Source: an uncultured Eubacteriales bacterium
Lineage (GTDB): Bacteria; Bacillota; Clostridia; TANB77; CAG-508
Direction of reading: 5' to 3'
Assembly (NCBI GenBank): GCA_949294555.1
Contig: CASFHP010000026.1
Location: 1 to 38,840 of the forward strand
DNA length: 38,840 bases
The notes under the pieces were generated by a model. It saw only the letters and a list, made by a program, of their open reading frames with translations, did not search any database and was not told the DNA's origin. The position numbers and the translations under genes are program-made. Below are positions 8,137-16,630 of this stretch, in pieces. Position 1 is the stretch's first letter. Each line of letters starts with the position of its first letter.

Positions 8137-9534
8137 TTATATATTTGACCTAACTTTTTCTGCAATTTCAAAAAATCGCATACCATTTGAGGCTTTAAAT
8201 AATATAACATCATTTGGTTCTATAATTTTCTTTAATACATCTACAATTTCTTCCTTATCTTCAAAATAATATATATGCTTTTCATCAAACCCTTGCTTTT
8301 TTGCACTCTCTACGATATATTTTGCATTTTCTCCACTACAAATTAATATATCAACAGCATTTTCACATACGATTTTCCCTATACTTTCATGTAATTCTTT
8401 GGCAAACTCTCCTGTTTCCAATATATCTCCTAAAACTGCAATCCTTCTATTGGCATTAATATGTTTCATGTAGGCTAAACTTGCTTTTACGGATTCAACA
8501 CTAGAATTGTATGCATCATTAATAATTTTAATGCCATTTTTACATTCTGTGACTTCCATTCTATTTTTGGTAAGTTGAAAACTTTCAATTCCCTTTTTTA
8601 TATCTTCTATTTCTATATGTAATAATTCTCCAACCGCTATGGCACACAAACTATTTAAAATAAAATGCTCCCCACCAACTGGTACTCTCATTTTTTCTTC
8701 TTTTCCCATTAAAGAAATTGTATAAGAACTTTCATCTTCTTTCATATCCATACTTTTAGCTTGTATGTCACTTTCCTGATAAATTCCATAAGTTTTTATT
8801 TTGTATGTATTTTTAGATTCTTCATACCATTTATGTAATAAATCATTGTCATTATTGATAACAATATATGGCTCTTTGGCACCATCTAATATTTCTAATT
8901 TTGCCTTTAAGATATTCTCTCTTGACCCCAAATTTCCTATATGTGAAGTACCAATATTGGTTATTACACATATATTGGGTTTTGCAATTTCAGAAAGTAA
9001 ATGAATTTCTCCAAAATGGTTCATTCCCATTTCTAACACCATTGCTTCTATATCTGTTGGTGCATTTAAAATCGTGAATGGTAAACCAATATTATTATTG
9101 TTATTTCCGACAGTTTTTAAAGTATGATACTTTTGTGATACAACATTTGCTACAATATCTTTTGTACTCGTTTTCCCTACGCTTCCTGTAATAGCCACAA
9201 CTGGTACATCATATAACTGTCTTTTATAACTTGCTATAGCATATAAAGCTTCTAATGTATCTTTTACCTGAATAATCACTTTATCGCTATAGCTCTTTAA
9301 ATCATTTGCCTCAAACGCTATGTCTTGTACAATTACCCCCATTGCACCATTATCCAATGCCTGCTTCCAAAAAAGATTTCCGTCAAACTTTTCTCCTTTA
9401 ATCCCTATGTATATATCGCCTTTTTCAATGGTTCTTGTATCTTTTGAAAAGTGATTACATATGCTATTTTTATCTCCTATTACCAATTCTCCTTTTGTAC
9501 ATGTTATAATATCTTGTACTGTTACATTTTTCAT
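8137..9534 (-). CDS. murF: UDP-N-acetylmuramoyl-tripeptide--D-alanyl-D-alanine ligase
   Basis: The 465-aa Mur ligase adds D-Ala-D-Ala to the UDP-MurNAc tripeptide in the cytoplasm. It has the ATP loop TGSVGKTST (116-124), NNNNIGLPFT, LEMGMNHFGEI with the conserved Glu and His, and NDAYNSSVESVKASL with the family-typical NDxYN. The ATG at 9534 is preferred: GAGAGGTG lies 6 nt before it, whereas the GTG at 9543 overlaps that ribosome site. It sits upstream of ddl, whose product is its substrate. Length is normal. Confidence 0.95.
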   Translation of the reverse strand: MKNVTVQDIITCTKGELVIGDKNSICNHFSKDTRTIEKGDIYIGIKGEKFDGNLFWKQALDNGAMGVIVQDIAFEANDLKSYSDKVIIQVKDTLEALYAIASYKRQLYDVPVVAITGSVGKTSTKDIVANVVSQKYHTLKTVGNNNNNIGLPFTILNAPTDIEAMVLEMGMNHFGEIHLLSEIAKPNICVITNIGTSHIGNLGSRENILKAKLEILDGAKEPYIVINNDNDLLHKWYEESKNTYKIKTYGIYQESDIQAKSMDMKEDESSYTISLMGKEEKMRVPVGGEHFILNSLCAIAVGELLHIEIEDIKKGIESFQLTKNRMEVTECKNGIKIINDAYNSSVESVKASLAYMKHINANRRIAVLGDILETGEFAKELHESIGKIVCENAVDILICSGENAKYIVESAKKQGFDEKHIYYFEDKEEIVDVLKKIIEPNDVILFKASNGMRFFEIAEKVRSNI

Positions 9535-9562
9535 TTGCTTCACCTCTCATTTCTTTTTTAGC

Positions 9563-9591
9563 ATTATATGCTGAAATCTATTTTTTTGCAA
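9563..9591 (-). promoter_or_regulatory. sigma-A promoter of murF
   Basis: On the minus strand TTGCAA (9591-9586), a 17-nt spacer and TATAAT (9568-9563) precede the murF start by about 30 nt. The -35 box lies only 7 nt from the edge of the inverted repeat at 9598-9971. Confidence 0.65.
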
Positions 9592-9597
9592 CTGTTT

Positions 9598-9971
9598 TTT
9601 GAGACAGTTCGGGCCAGGTTGGTTTTTGTCTCACTTTTGTCGAAAAATGGCGAATGCTTGAAAAAACTTTTCTTTGGATATTTTTAATAGGTTTAGAATT
9701 TAAAAAATGTATATACTATTTTATGAGATTAAATGTGCAAATGAAAAAATATTACAAATTTTTATATTATCAAGTGGAGAAGTCGCGGTGCCCCAGCGAT
9801 TTTACACTTGATAATGTTAGAATTTGTATATTTTGTAATGTTAGCCATTTAATGAATAAAATAGTATATACATTTTTTGTTATTCTTAAATCAAACTGAA
9901 AAATGTTTTTATCATTCGCCATTTTTCGACAAAAGTGAGACAAAAACCAACCTGGCCCGAACTGTCTCAAA
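9598..9971. repeat. Large nested inverted-repeat element with GAGACAGTTCGGGCCAGG ends (copy 3, complete)
   Basis: The outer arms start TTTGAGACAGTTCGGGCC at 9598 and end with the complement at 9971; about 60 bp pair. Inside are AAAAAATGTATATACTATTT arms (about 9703-9722 and the complement near 9858-9877), then a core whose halves pair through TTACAAATT and TATCAAGT. The tip is a short TCGC/GCGA hairpin at 9783-9801 that contains GGTGCC. The element touches the SASP stop codon (9972) on one side and the murF promoter on the other, and fills a 437-nt gap. It shares its core with 2272-2530 and its arms with 6704-6947. Short ORFs inside it are not genes. Confidence 0.85.
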
Positions 9972-10145
9972 CTATTCTACTGTTCTATTGGCAATTTCTA
10001 TTGCCTTTGTAACAATATTTCCGCAGTCCTTAGAAGAAACATTGCCCCAGCTTCCTCCGTCTTTTTTAACTTGCTCATATACGCCTAATTCTCTTGCAAT
10101 TTCTTCTCTTAGATTTTCCGAAATTAATTTACTATTTCTAGACAT
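9972..10145 (-). CDS. Small acid-soluble spore protein, alpha/beta type (SspF-like)
   Basis: The 57-aa protein begins at the ATG at 10145 behind TAGGAGGAAAT, an ideal ribosome site; the longer frame from 10217 has none. ELGVYEQVKKDGGSWGNVSS followed by KDCGNIVTKAIEIAN matches the alpha/beta SASP pattern, with the VKKDGG-W spacing and GN(I/M)V helix seen in SspF-type members. Such proteins coat and protect DNA in the forespore and are degraded at germination. The expected sigma-G promoter could not be placed convincingly. The stop codon directly abuts the inverted repeat at 9598-9971. Confidence 0.85.
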   Translation of the reverse strand: MSRNSKLISENLREEIARELGVYEQVKKDGGSWGNVSSKDCGNIVTKAIEIANRTVE

Positions 10146-10347
10146 ATTTCCTCCTAAAAAATAAATATTATAAAACTGTACATACAATTTTATAATATTA
10201 GTATTCTCTTTTTTCATAGAAATATTTTAGTGAATTTTTTACAATTTTGTTATTTTTTATTTTTTATTATTCCAAGACTATATTATAACTATTCCTTAAA
10301 TTCCCTTTACATTTTTTATTATATCTATATGTTTTTTCGATGAATTA

Positions 10348-10356
10348 TGATATAAT
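10348..10356 (+). promoter_or_regulatory. Extended -10 promoter of the VanW-family gene
   Basis: TGATATAAT (TATAAT at 10351-10356 with an upstream TG) lies 37 nt before the ATG. No good -35 box is visible, so it is called from the extended -10 alone. Confidence 0.45.
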
Positions 10357-10393
10357 AAAACAGAATATTCTAAAATGACAAAAGGAGACTTTT

Positions 10394-11995
10394 ATGAATA
10401 CCAAAAATATAGAATTAGAAAAAAATATATCAACAAATCAAACTGCAAATATAGCCATAAATTCAGAAAACATAAATACAAAAATTCCAAATACACAAAA
10501 AGAATTTCATCCAGTAGAAAACTATCATCCTACCAAAAATAAAAGTATTTCTATAAAGATAACTTCTCTTTTTGGAATTCTTATTTTCGTTTTCATTATT
10601 TTACTATGTATTGCATTTCTCATATTTACATTTGTCAATAGTCAACATGAAACCATCCATTCTGGCATCTATATTAAAGGTATTGATGTTTCAAATTTAT
10701 CTATTGATGAAGCAAAAGAAAAAGTACAAAATTATATAAATGAAAATTTGCCAGAAAATATCAATTTAGTACATAATGATTTTGAAACCAGTATTCCTCT
10801 TTCTGCTTTAGAAGTAAATTTTGATGTTGATTCTGCTGTAGAGCAAGCATATGAAACAGGAAGAACTGGAAACTTATTTAAAAATAGTTGGACTGCTTTA
10901 AAAACAATGATTTCAAATGTCAACATTGAACCTACTTTAACATTAAATGAAGAACAATTAAATATTGCTCTTAATGATATTTCTTCTAAATTGCCTGATG
11001 CTGTTATCGAGAGTGGTTATTATATTGATGGTAATAATTTAGTCATTACAAGTGGTTCTGAAGGAAATGTTGTTGACGTTAATCAAATGCGTACATATAT
11101 TAAAAATGGCATTTTAAATTTAACTTTAAAAAATAGAACTTTGGAAATTGCTACTGTCTCTGAACAACCTTCTGAAATTAATATTGATAAAATTTATAGT
11201 GAAATTTACAAGGAACCTGTTGATGCCTATTATACCCAAGAACCATATGCAGTCTATCCTTCTGAAAATGGTTTAGATTTTGCTATATCTCTAGACGAAG
11301 CAAAAGCTATGTTAGAAGAAGACCAATCAGAATATGTCATTCCTCTACAAACTTTATATCCGAATGTAACAACCAATATGATTGGTACAGAAGCATTTCC
11401 AGATATGCTTTCTACCTATTCTACGAGATATTCTACAAGTGATAGAGATAGAACCACAAATTTACAGTTAGCAGCCTCAAAAATTAATGGAACGGTGCTA
11501 ATGCCTGGAGAAACTTTTTCTTATAATCAAGTAGTAGGCGAACGAACGATAGCTGCTGGATATAAAGAAGCACCTATCTATGTTGAAGGAGAAGTTGTTG
11601 ATGGATTAGGTGGTGGTATTTGCCAAATTACTTCTACTTTATATAATGCTGTTTTATACGCCAACTTGGAAATTGTAGAAAGAAGTAATCATCAATTTGT
11701 TCCATCATATGTAACAGCTAGTAGAGATGCTACTGTCGTATATGGTGCCATCGATTTCAAATTTAAAAACAACAGGGATTATCCTATTAAATTGGTATGT
11801 TCTGTTTCTGGTGGTATTGCTCGTTTTGATATTTATGGTTTACGAACAGATAATGAATATGAAGTAGAAATTTCTTCTTATGTAACAGGCAGTACGTCTG
11901 ATTCAATTTATTCAGAAGCTTACAAAATATTAAAACAAAATGGGCAAGTTGTGAGAACAGAATTGTTATCAAGAGATACATATAAAAGACATTAA
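10394..11995 (+). CDS. VanW-family membrane-anchored peptidoglycan-associated protein
   Basis: The 533-aa protein has an Asn/Thr/Lys-rich cytoplasmic N terminus, one membrane helix (about 57-81), and an extracellular part starting SGIYIKGIDVSNLSIDEAK, typical of the putative peptidoglycan-binding domain that precedes VanW domains. The VanW domain runs from about residue 350 to 480 and includes NGTVLMPGETFSYNQVVG, GGGICQITSTLYNAVL and the conserved ERSNHQ. The C-terminal 50 residues are beta-rich. VanW is named from vancomycin-resistance clusters but is widespread in Firmicutes with no proven reaction; no vanA/H/X genes are here, so resistance should not be inferred. The ATG follows AAAGGAG by 7 nt. 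Confidence 0.88.
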   Translation: MNTKNIELEKNISTNQTANIAINSENINTKIPNTQKEFHPVENYHPTKNKSISIKITSLFGILIFVFIILLCIAFLIFTFVNSQHETIHSGIYIKGIDVSNLSIDEAKEKVQNYINENLPENINLVHNDFETSIPLSALEVNFDVDSAVEQAYETGRTGNLFKNSWTALKTMISNVNIEPTLTLNEEQLNIALNDISSKLPDAVIESGYYIDGNNLVITSGSEGNVVDVNQMRTYIKNGILNLTLKNRTLEIATVSEQPSEINIDKIYSEIYKEPVDAYYTQEPYAVYPSENGLDFAISLDEAKAMLEEDQSEYVIPLQTLYPNVTTNMIGTEAFPDMLSTYSTRYSTSDRDRTTNLQLAASKINGTVLMPGETFSYNQVVGERTIAAGYKEAPIYVEGEVVDGLGGGICQITSTLYNAVLYANLEIVERSNHQFVPSYVTASRDATVVYGAIDFKFKNNRDYPIKLVCSVSGGIARFDIYGLRTDNEYEVEISSYVTGSTSDSIYSEAYKILKQNGQVVRTELLSRDTYKRH

Positions 11996-12003
11996 TTGCC
12001 AAA

Positions 12004-12040
12004 GGGGATGGATGGTGATTTGGGGTCACCATCCATCCCC
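12004..12040. terminator. Perfect 15-bp hairpin between convergent genes (bidirectional terminator)
   Basis: GGGGATGGATGGTGA (12004-12018) pairs perfectly with its complement at 12026-12040 around a 7-nt loop, 8 nt after the VanW-gene stop and 23 nt before the ypeB stop. A T-rich run, CATTTTTCTTC, follows on the plus strand. The TGCCAAAGGGG foot resembles the fragment at 34211. Confidence 0.75.
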
Positions 12041-12063
12041 AATGACCCATTTTTCTTCAACAA

Positions 12064-13437
12064 TTACATTGTAAGTACACCATTTCCTGTATCTGTAATG
12101 ATTAAAATATCTTCCTCTCTTCCATTTTCCGCATTAATATATACCAAAAATTCTTTATCATCTACAGTGCCTTTAAATTCATAACACAATATCTCTGTTT
12201 GCCACTCTGTAGGAATAATCGCCATTCGTTCACTCGTAATTTCCAATTTTTTATTTAAGTTTTGTTTTGCCTCTTCACTTGTAATTTGTACATTACTGAT
12301 ATCCCTTTCTGTATGATTATTTAAATACCCTGTTGTTTCTATTCCTAAAATATCTCCATTATCTAAAGCCACTTTTACTTTTATTAAATCTGGATATGCA
12401 ATCACATCATCTTGTGTATATGCATAATTGATTGTTGTAACCCCTTCTTGTGTAATATAATATGTCTCCTGCATATTACTAAATCCTTTATTTTCTAGAA
12501 ATTCTTTTCCCTTTTGTGTTGCTTCTTCTTGTGATAAAATTTCCGTATTAACTTCTCTATTGGTATTCATATAAATGACATGTCCACCCTTTTGTGAAAT
12601 AGAAATGTTTATATTTTCGTCATTGTTGCTCGTTGCTGAAAATGTATAAGCTGGAATGGTCGCATTTTCTGATAATCCTAGACTTGATAATTCTTTTATC
12701 TTATCTTTACCTAAAAAGTCTTCTACAATTTCTCTTGCTTTATTTTCATCAATATCTTCCCCAGTTAATCCTTTTTTCTCTGTACTTGTCATATGTTCTG
12801 AATAGGCGCCATCATAGATTAGACCTGAATATTCATGAAAGTTTTCTTCTAAATTACTAAAGCTTTCTTTTGATATATTATCCACTTGTTGGGCAAAGGC
12901 CACTGTTCCTTTTTCTGTCAATTCTCCCCACTGAAATCTGCCACTATTTAAGTCTTCTGATAGTTGATTTAATGTATTTTCTAGTTCCGTACTGTATGCG
13001 TGTAGTTCTTCTAAATTTGCTAAATCTTCCTCTGTTAGGCTTTCATTATAGATATTTTTTCTTGAAAGCGAATAGCTATAGTCACTCACTTGATTTAAAA
13101 ATTTCTCTGTATTTTCTAGTTCTTGACTAGCAACTGGTAACATACTTAAATAGCTTTGTGCTAAATTTGCTTCTCTCCATAAATTGGTCAATGTTTCTGC
13201 ACCATGTTCAGGGGTAGTAGATATTAAGGATTTTGCCAAATACGTTTCTACATTTTGCACATAATCTACCAATTCATAAAATGCCATATTATATGAATTT
13301 TCTGATGCCTGTCTATATTCTCGTTGTTTTTTATAAAGAATAATCCCTAATATCGCAACAATAATCAGCAATACACATATCACACTAAGCATATGACCTT
13401 TTTTTAATCTTTCTTTCCATTCCATTAATTTATTCAT
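12064..13437 (-). CDS. ypeB: Germination protein YpeB
   Basis: The 457-aa protein has one N-terminal membrane helix (about 16-36), a long helical domain with YDxA/YxxA-like segments (residues 40-200), and C-terminal PepSY-like repeats containing GxxIyMNTNREV and DNGDILGIETTGYLNNH. This is the layout of YpeB, which stabilises the cortex-lytic enzyme SleB in the dormant spore and is cleaved at germination. The sleB gene is directly upstream, 17 nt away, the same order as in other spore formers. The ATG follows AAAGGAATG. It ends at the hairpin shared with the VanW-family gene. Confidence 0.92.
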   Translation of the reverse strand: MNKLMEWKERLKKGHMLSVICVLLIIVAILGIILYKKQREYRQASENSYNMAFYELVDYVQNVETYLAKSLISTTPEHGAETLTNLWREANLAQSYLSMLPVASQELENTEKFLNQVSDYSYSLSRKNIYNESLTEEDLANLEELHAYSTELENTLNQLSEDLNSGRFQWGELTEKGTVAFAQQVDNISKESFSNLEENFHEYSGLIYDGAYSEHMTSTEKKGLTGEDIDENKAREIVEDFLGKDKIKELSSLGLSENATIPAYTFSATSNNDENINISISQKGGHVIYMNTNREVNTEILSQEEATQKGKEFLENKGFSNMQETYYITQEGVTTINYAYTQDDVIAYPDLIKVKVALDNGDILGIETTGYLNNHTERDISNVQITSEEAKQNLNKKLEITSERMAIIPTEWQTEILCYEFKGTVDDKEFLVYINAENGREEDILIITDTGNGVLTM

Positions 13438-13454
13438 TTTTTCTCACATTCCTT

Positions 13455-13931
13455 TCATTTACAAAATCGATGTTTTCCTATTGTTATTACATGTTGTCTT
13501 GACCATATCCAACTATTGGTAGCTGTATCTGGGTTAAAATAATATACACATCCACCAGTTGGGTCCCAGCCATTCATAGCATCTTGTGCTGCTTTGTATA
13601 CAGTAGAACCTTCATCAATTGGGGCATTTATTTGGCCATCTGCTACAGCTGTGAAAGCTCCTGATTGATAAATTACACCAGAAATACTATTGGGAAATCG
13701 TGAGTCTTTTACACGATTTAATATTACAGCACCTACTGCTACTTGCCCTTCATATGGCTCCCCTCTTGCCTCTCCGTTAATTGCTCTTGCCATTAATTGA
13801 ATATCTGATGTATGAGAGCTTGCTGCATAACTAATATTTTGCTCTGAATGATGTTCTCCTAATACAACAAAAACAATACATGTTATTATAAGTAAAATAA
13901 ATAAAATCCCTATTTTTAATATATTTTTCAA
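13455..13931 (-). CDS. sleB: Spore cortex-lytic enzyme SleB (catalytic domain only)
   Basis: The 158-aa protein begins at a TTG (13931) behind GAGGTGAT. A signal peptide or membrane segment (residues 5-25) is followed by a Hydrolase_2 domain: LMARAINGEARGEPYEG with the catalytic Glu (Glu54), VAVGAVILNRV, FNPDTATNSWIW and the terminal IGKHRFCK. It is a lytic transglycosylase that degrades muramic-delta-lactam cortex peptidoglycan during germination. The N-terminal peptidoglycan-binding domain of Bacillus SleB is missing, so the protein is about half the Bacillus length; CwlJ-like enzymes also lack it, but the ypeB neighbour and the secretion signal favour SleB. Confidence 0.9.
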   Translation of the reverse strand: MKNILKIGILFILLIITCIVFVVLGEHHSEQNISYAASSHTSDIQLMARAINGEARGEPYEGQVAVGAVILNRVKDSRFPNSISGVIYQSGAFTAVADGQINAPIDEGSTVYKAAQDAMNGWDPTGGCVYYFNPDTATNSWIWSRQHVITIGKHRFCK

Positions 13932-14143
13932 TTTATCACCTCATATACTATTATGAATATATTTTTATTTTTCTATATTAGTTTTTCTTTTTTATTAAAA
14001 TTTATTCCATTTTTTGAAATTTTATCGAATATATGTTAAAATTGAACTGCAACTATCCATTATGTTAAAAACTTTGTGTAATTTTAGATGATACGATTTA
14101 AAAAAATATATCAAAAAATAAGTTTTAAAAAAGGGAGAATATT

Positions 14144-15268
14144 ATGAAGATTTTAATTTTTTATGCATCTTATGGTGGTGGCCATCTAAATGCTGCAAAA
14201 TCTATTCACGAATGCTTGAAAAAAAAATACAAAAATGTCGATGTAGAATTAATCGACTGTATGAAATATATTAATAAAACAATTGAAAAAATGACAACAA
14301 AGGCATATAAAGAAATGGCTAAAAAAGCGCCTTGGGCTTGGGGCAGGATTTATTCAGACTCTCAAAAAGGACCTCTTGCACATATTACTAGTAGATCAAA
14401 TAAATTTATGGCCATTAAATTATTAAGATTACTAAGAGAAAAACAACCTGATTTAATTATTTCTACCCATCCCTTTGGAAGTCAAATGTGTAGTTATTTA
14501 AAAAGAAAAGGCAAAATCTCTGCTAAAATTGCAACCATTATGACAGATTTTGCCCCACATGACCAATGGTTAGTAGGTTCTGATTTTACAGATTACTATT
14601 TTGTAGCCCATGAAAAAATGAAAAAATATCTAATTAGAAAAGGCATTCCTGCGCAACATGTATTTGATACAGGTATTCCAATATCTAGTAGGTTTTTAGA
14701 AATATATGATAAAGATTACATTTTAAATGAATTGCATTTTTCTTCAAAAAAGAAAACCGTTTTATTTTTTGGTGGTGGAGAATTTGGTTTAGGAAAAACA
14801 AGAACTGTAGAAATCTTTGAAGGATTTGTTCAATACTGTAAAGATATGCAAATTATTGCAATTGCTGGAAAGAATGAAAAAATGAAACTGGCATTTGAAA
14901 AAATTGTTTCAAAATATCATCAGCAAAAAAATGTGCTTGTTTTAGAATATACTAGCCAAGTTCCTGAATTTATGAGTGTTTCTGATTTAGTAGTCACAAA
15001 GCCTGGCGGTCTAACAACCACAGAAAGTTTGGTATCACATTTGCCAATGGTTATTATTAATCCTATTCCTGGTCAAGAAGAAAAAAATGCAAAATTCTTA
15101 GTAAAAAACGGTATTGCAATTTGGATAAAAAAAGACGATGATGTTATTCAAACTTTAACTGATTTATTTTCTGATCCTGAAAAATTAGAAACAATGAAAG
15201 AAAACACTAAAAAGTTGGCAAAGCCACATTCTACTGAAGACATTTGCCAAATTTTATTACAAAAATAA
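14144..15268 (+). CDS. MGDG synthase/UgtP-family glycosyltransferase
   Basis: The 374-aa GT28-type enzyme starts MKILIFYASYGGGHLNAAKS, the Gly-rich loop of the MGDG-synthase N domain. It contains STHPFGSQM and a PHDQW segment in the middle, and the donor-binding C domain with KPGGLTTTESL (residues 286-296) and NPIPGQEEKN. Relatives add glucose or galactose from UDP-sugars to diacylglycerol on the inner membrane face, making membrane glycolipids and lipoteichoic-acid anchors; MurG is more distant. The acceptor cannot be read from sequence. The ATG is behind AAAGGGAG. Phosphoglucomutase and a UDP-sugar pyrophosphorylase encoded at 20955-24191 could supply its donor. Confidence 0.85.
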   Translation: MKILIFYASYGGGHLNAAKSIHECLKKKYKNVDVELIDCMKYINKTIEKMTTKAYKEMAKKAPWAWGRIYSDSQKGPLAHITSRSNKFMAIKLLRLLREKQPDLIISTHPFGSQMCSYLKRKGKISAKIATIMTDFAPHDQWLVGSDFTDYYFVAHEKMKKYLIRKGIPAQHVFDTGIPISSRFLEIYDKDYILNELHFSSKKKTVLFFGGGEFGLGKTRTVEIFEGFVQYCKDMQIIAIAGKNEKMKLAFEKIVSKYHQQKNVLVLEYTSQVPEFMSVSDLVVTKPGGLTTTESLVSHLPMVIINPIPGQEEKNAKFLVKNGIAIWIKKDDDVIQTLTDLFSDPEKLETMKENTKKLAKPHSTEDICQILLQK

Positions 15269-15305
15269 TATGTTAGAACCAACCCATTTTTTAGCTAACT
15301 CAAAG

Positions 15306-15546
15306 GTTGTTGTTCAGTGCACAATTCCTCGAATATATATTATATTTTTCGCTATCCCAACACTTTACATACTCTAACTAAATCAGCTCCCATGGGACTA
15401 TCGCTGATTTAATAAGAGTATGTAGCGTGTCAAATCAGCTCCCATGGGACTATCGCTGATTTAATAAGAGTATGTAGCGTGTCGGTCCCCACGAAACCCG
15501 CTTAAAATATAATATATACTCGAGGAATTGTACACTGAACAGCAAC
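15306..15546. repeat. Inverted-repeat element containing a 52-bp perfect tandem duplication
   Basis: GTTGTTGTTCAGTGCACAATTCCTCGA... (from 15306) pairs with its complement ending at 15546 over about 43 bp. Inside, a 52-bp unit is repeated exactly twice, 15380-15431 and 15432-15483. Each unit holds its own hairpin: AAATCAGC and GCTGATTT around TCCCATGGGA. The sequence left of the duplication (TACATACTCT near 15366) complements the AGAGTATGTA end of each unit. The element sits midway between the convergent ends of the glycosyltransferase gene and recR, 37 nt from each stop, and fills this 314-nt gap. No ORF is seen in it. Confidence 0.85.
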
Positions 15547-15582
15547 GCTAAAAATTATGTAAAAAACTGTAATTTGTAACTT

Positions 15583-16182
15583 TTAGAGTTCTCTTCTTCC
15601 TTCTAATGCTTTTGTCAAGGTAATTTCATCTGTATATTCCAAATCTCCACCAACTGGTATACCATGTGCAATTCTAGTAACTTTAATGCCTAATGGTTTA
15701 ATCAGTTTTGATAAATACATAGCCGTTGCCTCTCCTTCTACCCTTGGATTTGTTGCCAAAATAACTTCTTTCACTGTTCCATCCATTAGCCTTGCTAATA
15801 GTTCTTTTATTTTAATATCATCAGGTCCTACCCCATTCATCGGAGAAATCGAACCATGTAACACATGATACACCCCTTTAAATTCATGGGTTTTTTCCAT
15901 AGCAATAATATCTCTAACATCTTCTACAACACAAATAGAACTTATATCTCTTTTCGGATTACTACAAATTGGACAAGGGTCTGTGTCTGAAATATTAAAA
16001 CATTTACTACAATATTTTAAATTTTTCTTAGCTTCTAGAATAGAATTAACAAATTCTTGTGTTTCCTCTTCTGAGCTATTTAAAATATAAAAGGCTAGCC
16101 TTGCAGCAGTTTTATGCCCAATACTTGGTAATTTTTCAAAACTTTCGATTAATTTTTCAATTGATGGTGAATATAATGACAT
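15583..16182 (-). CDS. recR: Recombination protein RecR
   Basis: The 199-aa protein has the RecR layout: helix-hairpin-helix [17 protein letters not shown] (18-34), a four-cysteine zinc finger (Cys58, 61, 70, 73), then a Toprim domain with [20 protein letters not shown] and [13 protein letters not shown], and the terminal [17 protein letters not shown]. It binds gapped DNA and helps load RecA together with RecF/RecO. The ATG follows TGGAGGTACAAA. It ends the conserved dnaX-ybaB-recR cluster; a hairpin in the 76-nt gap after ybaB may reduce read-through. Confidence 0.96.
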   Translation of the reverse strand: MSLYSPSIEKLIESFEKLPSIGHKTAARLAFYILNSSEEETQEFVNSILEAKKNLKYCSKCFNISDTDPCPICSNPKRDISSICVVEDVRDIIAMEKTHEFKGVYHVLHGSISPMNGVGPDDIKIKELLARLMDGTVKEVILATNPRVEGEATAMYLSKLIKPLGIKVTRIAHGIPVGGDLEYTDEITLTKALEGRREL

Positions 16183-16224
16183 TTTGTACCTCCATGATAT
16201 TTTTGTCTTCCTATAGTTTTAAAA

Positions 16225-16251
16225 GAGATTATTGGAAAATCCGATAATCCC
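16225..16251 (-). terminator. Hairpin in the ybaB-recR gap (possible weak terminator/attenuator)
   Basis: On the minus strand GGGATTATCGGA and TCCAATAATCTC pair with one mismatch and one wobble and are followed by TTTT. Because recR follows at once, it would act as a partial terminator within the operon. Confidence 0.45.
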
Positions 16252-16258
16252 TTCTTTC

Positions 16259-16603
16259 TTACATAAATCCTGGTATATTAAATTTTCCCAATTGGTCAGC
16301 TTGTGCACTATCTACTTTTCTTAAAGCTTCATTCACACAAGTTAATATTAAATCTTCTAGCATTTCTACATCGTCTGGGTCAACAACTTCTTTTTGAATT
16401 TTAATTTCTTTTATCTCCTTTTGCCCAGATACTTTTACAGATATTGCTCCACCTCCAGCAGTTGCTTCAAATTCTTTAATTGCTAACTCTGCTTGAGATT
16501 TCTCCATATCTTCTTGCATTTTTTTTGCTTGTTTCATTAAGTTATTCATATTCATTCCGCCAAATCCTCCCATACCTCCTGGGAATCCACCTCTTTTTGA
16601 CAT
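16259..16603 (-). CDS. YbaB/EbfC-family nucleoid-associated protein
   Basis: The 114-aa protein begins with a Gly/Met/Phe-rich stretch ([15 protein letters not shown]), then [20 protein letters not shown] and a beta sheet with [13 protein letters not shown], ending in a helix with [10 protein letters not shown]. This is the YbaB/EbfC fold, a small dimeric DNA-binding protein. It is placed between dnaX and recR as in most Firmicutes (27 nt after dnaX). The ATG follows AAAGGAATG at a long 9-10 nt spacing. Confidence 0.93.
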   Translation of the reverse strand: MSKRGGFPGGMGGFGGMNMNNLMKQAKKMQEDMEKSQAELAIKEFEATAGGGAISVKVSGQKEIKEIKIQKEVVDPDDVEMLEDLILTCVNEALRKVDSAQADQLGKFNIPGFM

Positions 16604-16630
16604 CGTTTTCTCATTCCTTTCTATTTTATT

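Noticed and set aside
10394..11995. Glycopeptide resistance from the VanW-family gene together with ddl
   Set aside because: No vanA/H/X/S/R genes are present, and Ddl has the Tyr-containing omega loop of ordinary D-Ala-D-Ala ligases.
13949..13955. CATAATA as a sigma-G -10 box for sleB-ypeB
   Set aside because: It is too close to the ribosome site (transcription would start at about the AGGTG) and has no matching -35 box.
15380..15483. Possible CRISPR array
   Set aside because: Two directly adjoining identical 52-bp units with no spacers between them and no cas genes; it is a tandem duplication inside an inverted repeat.
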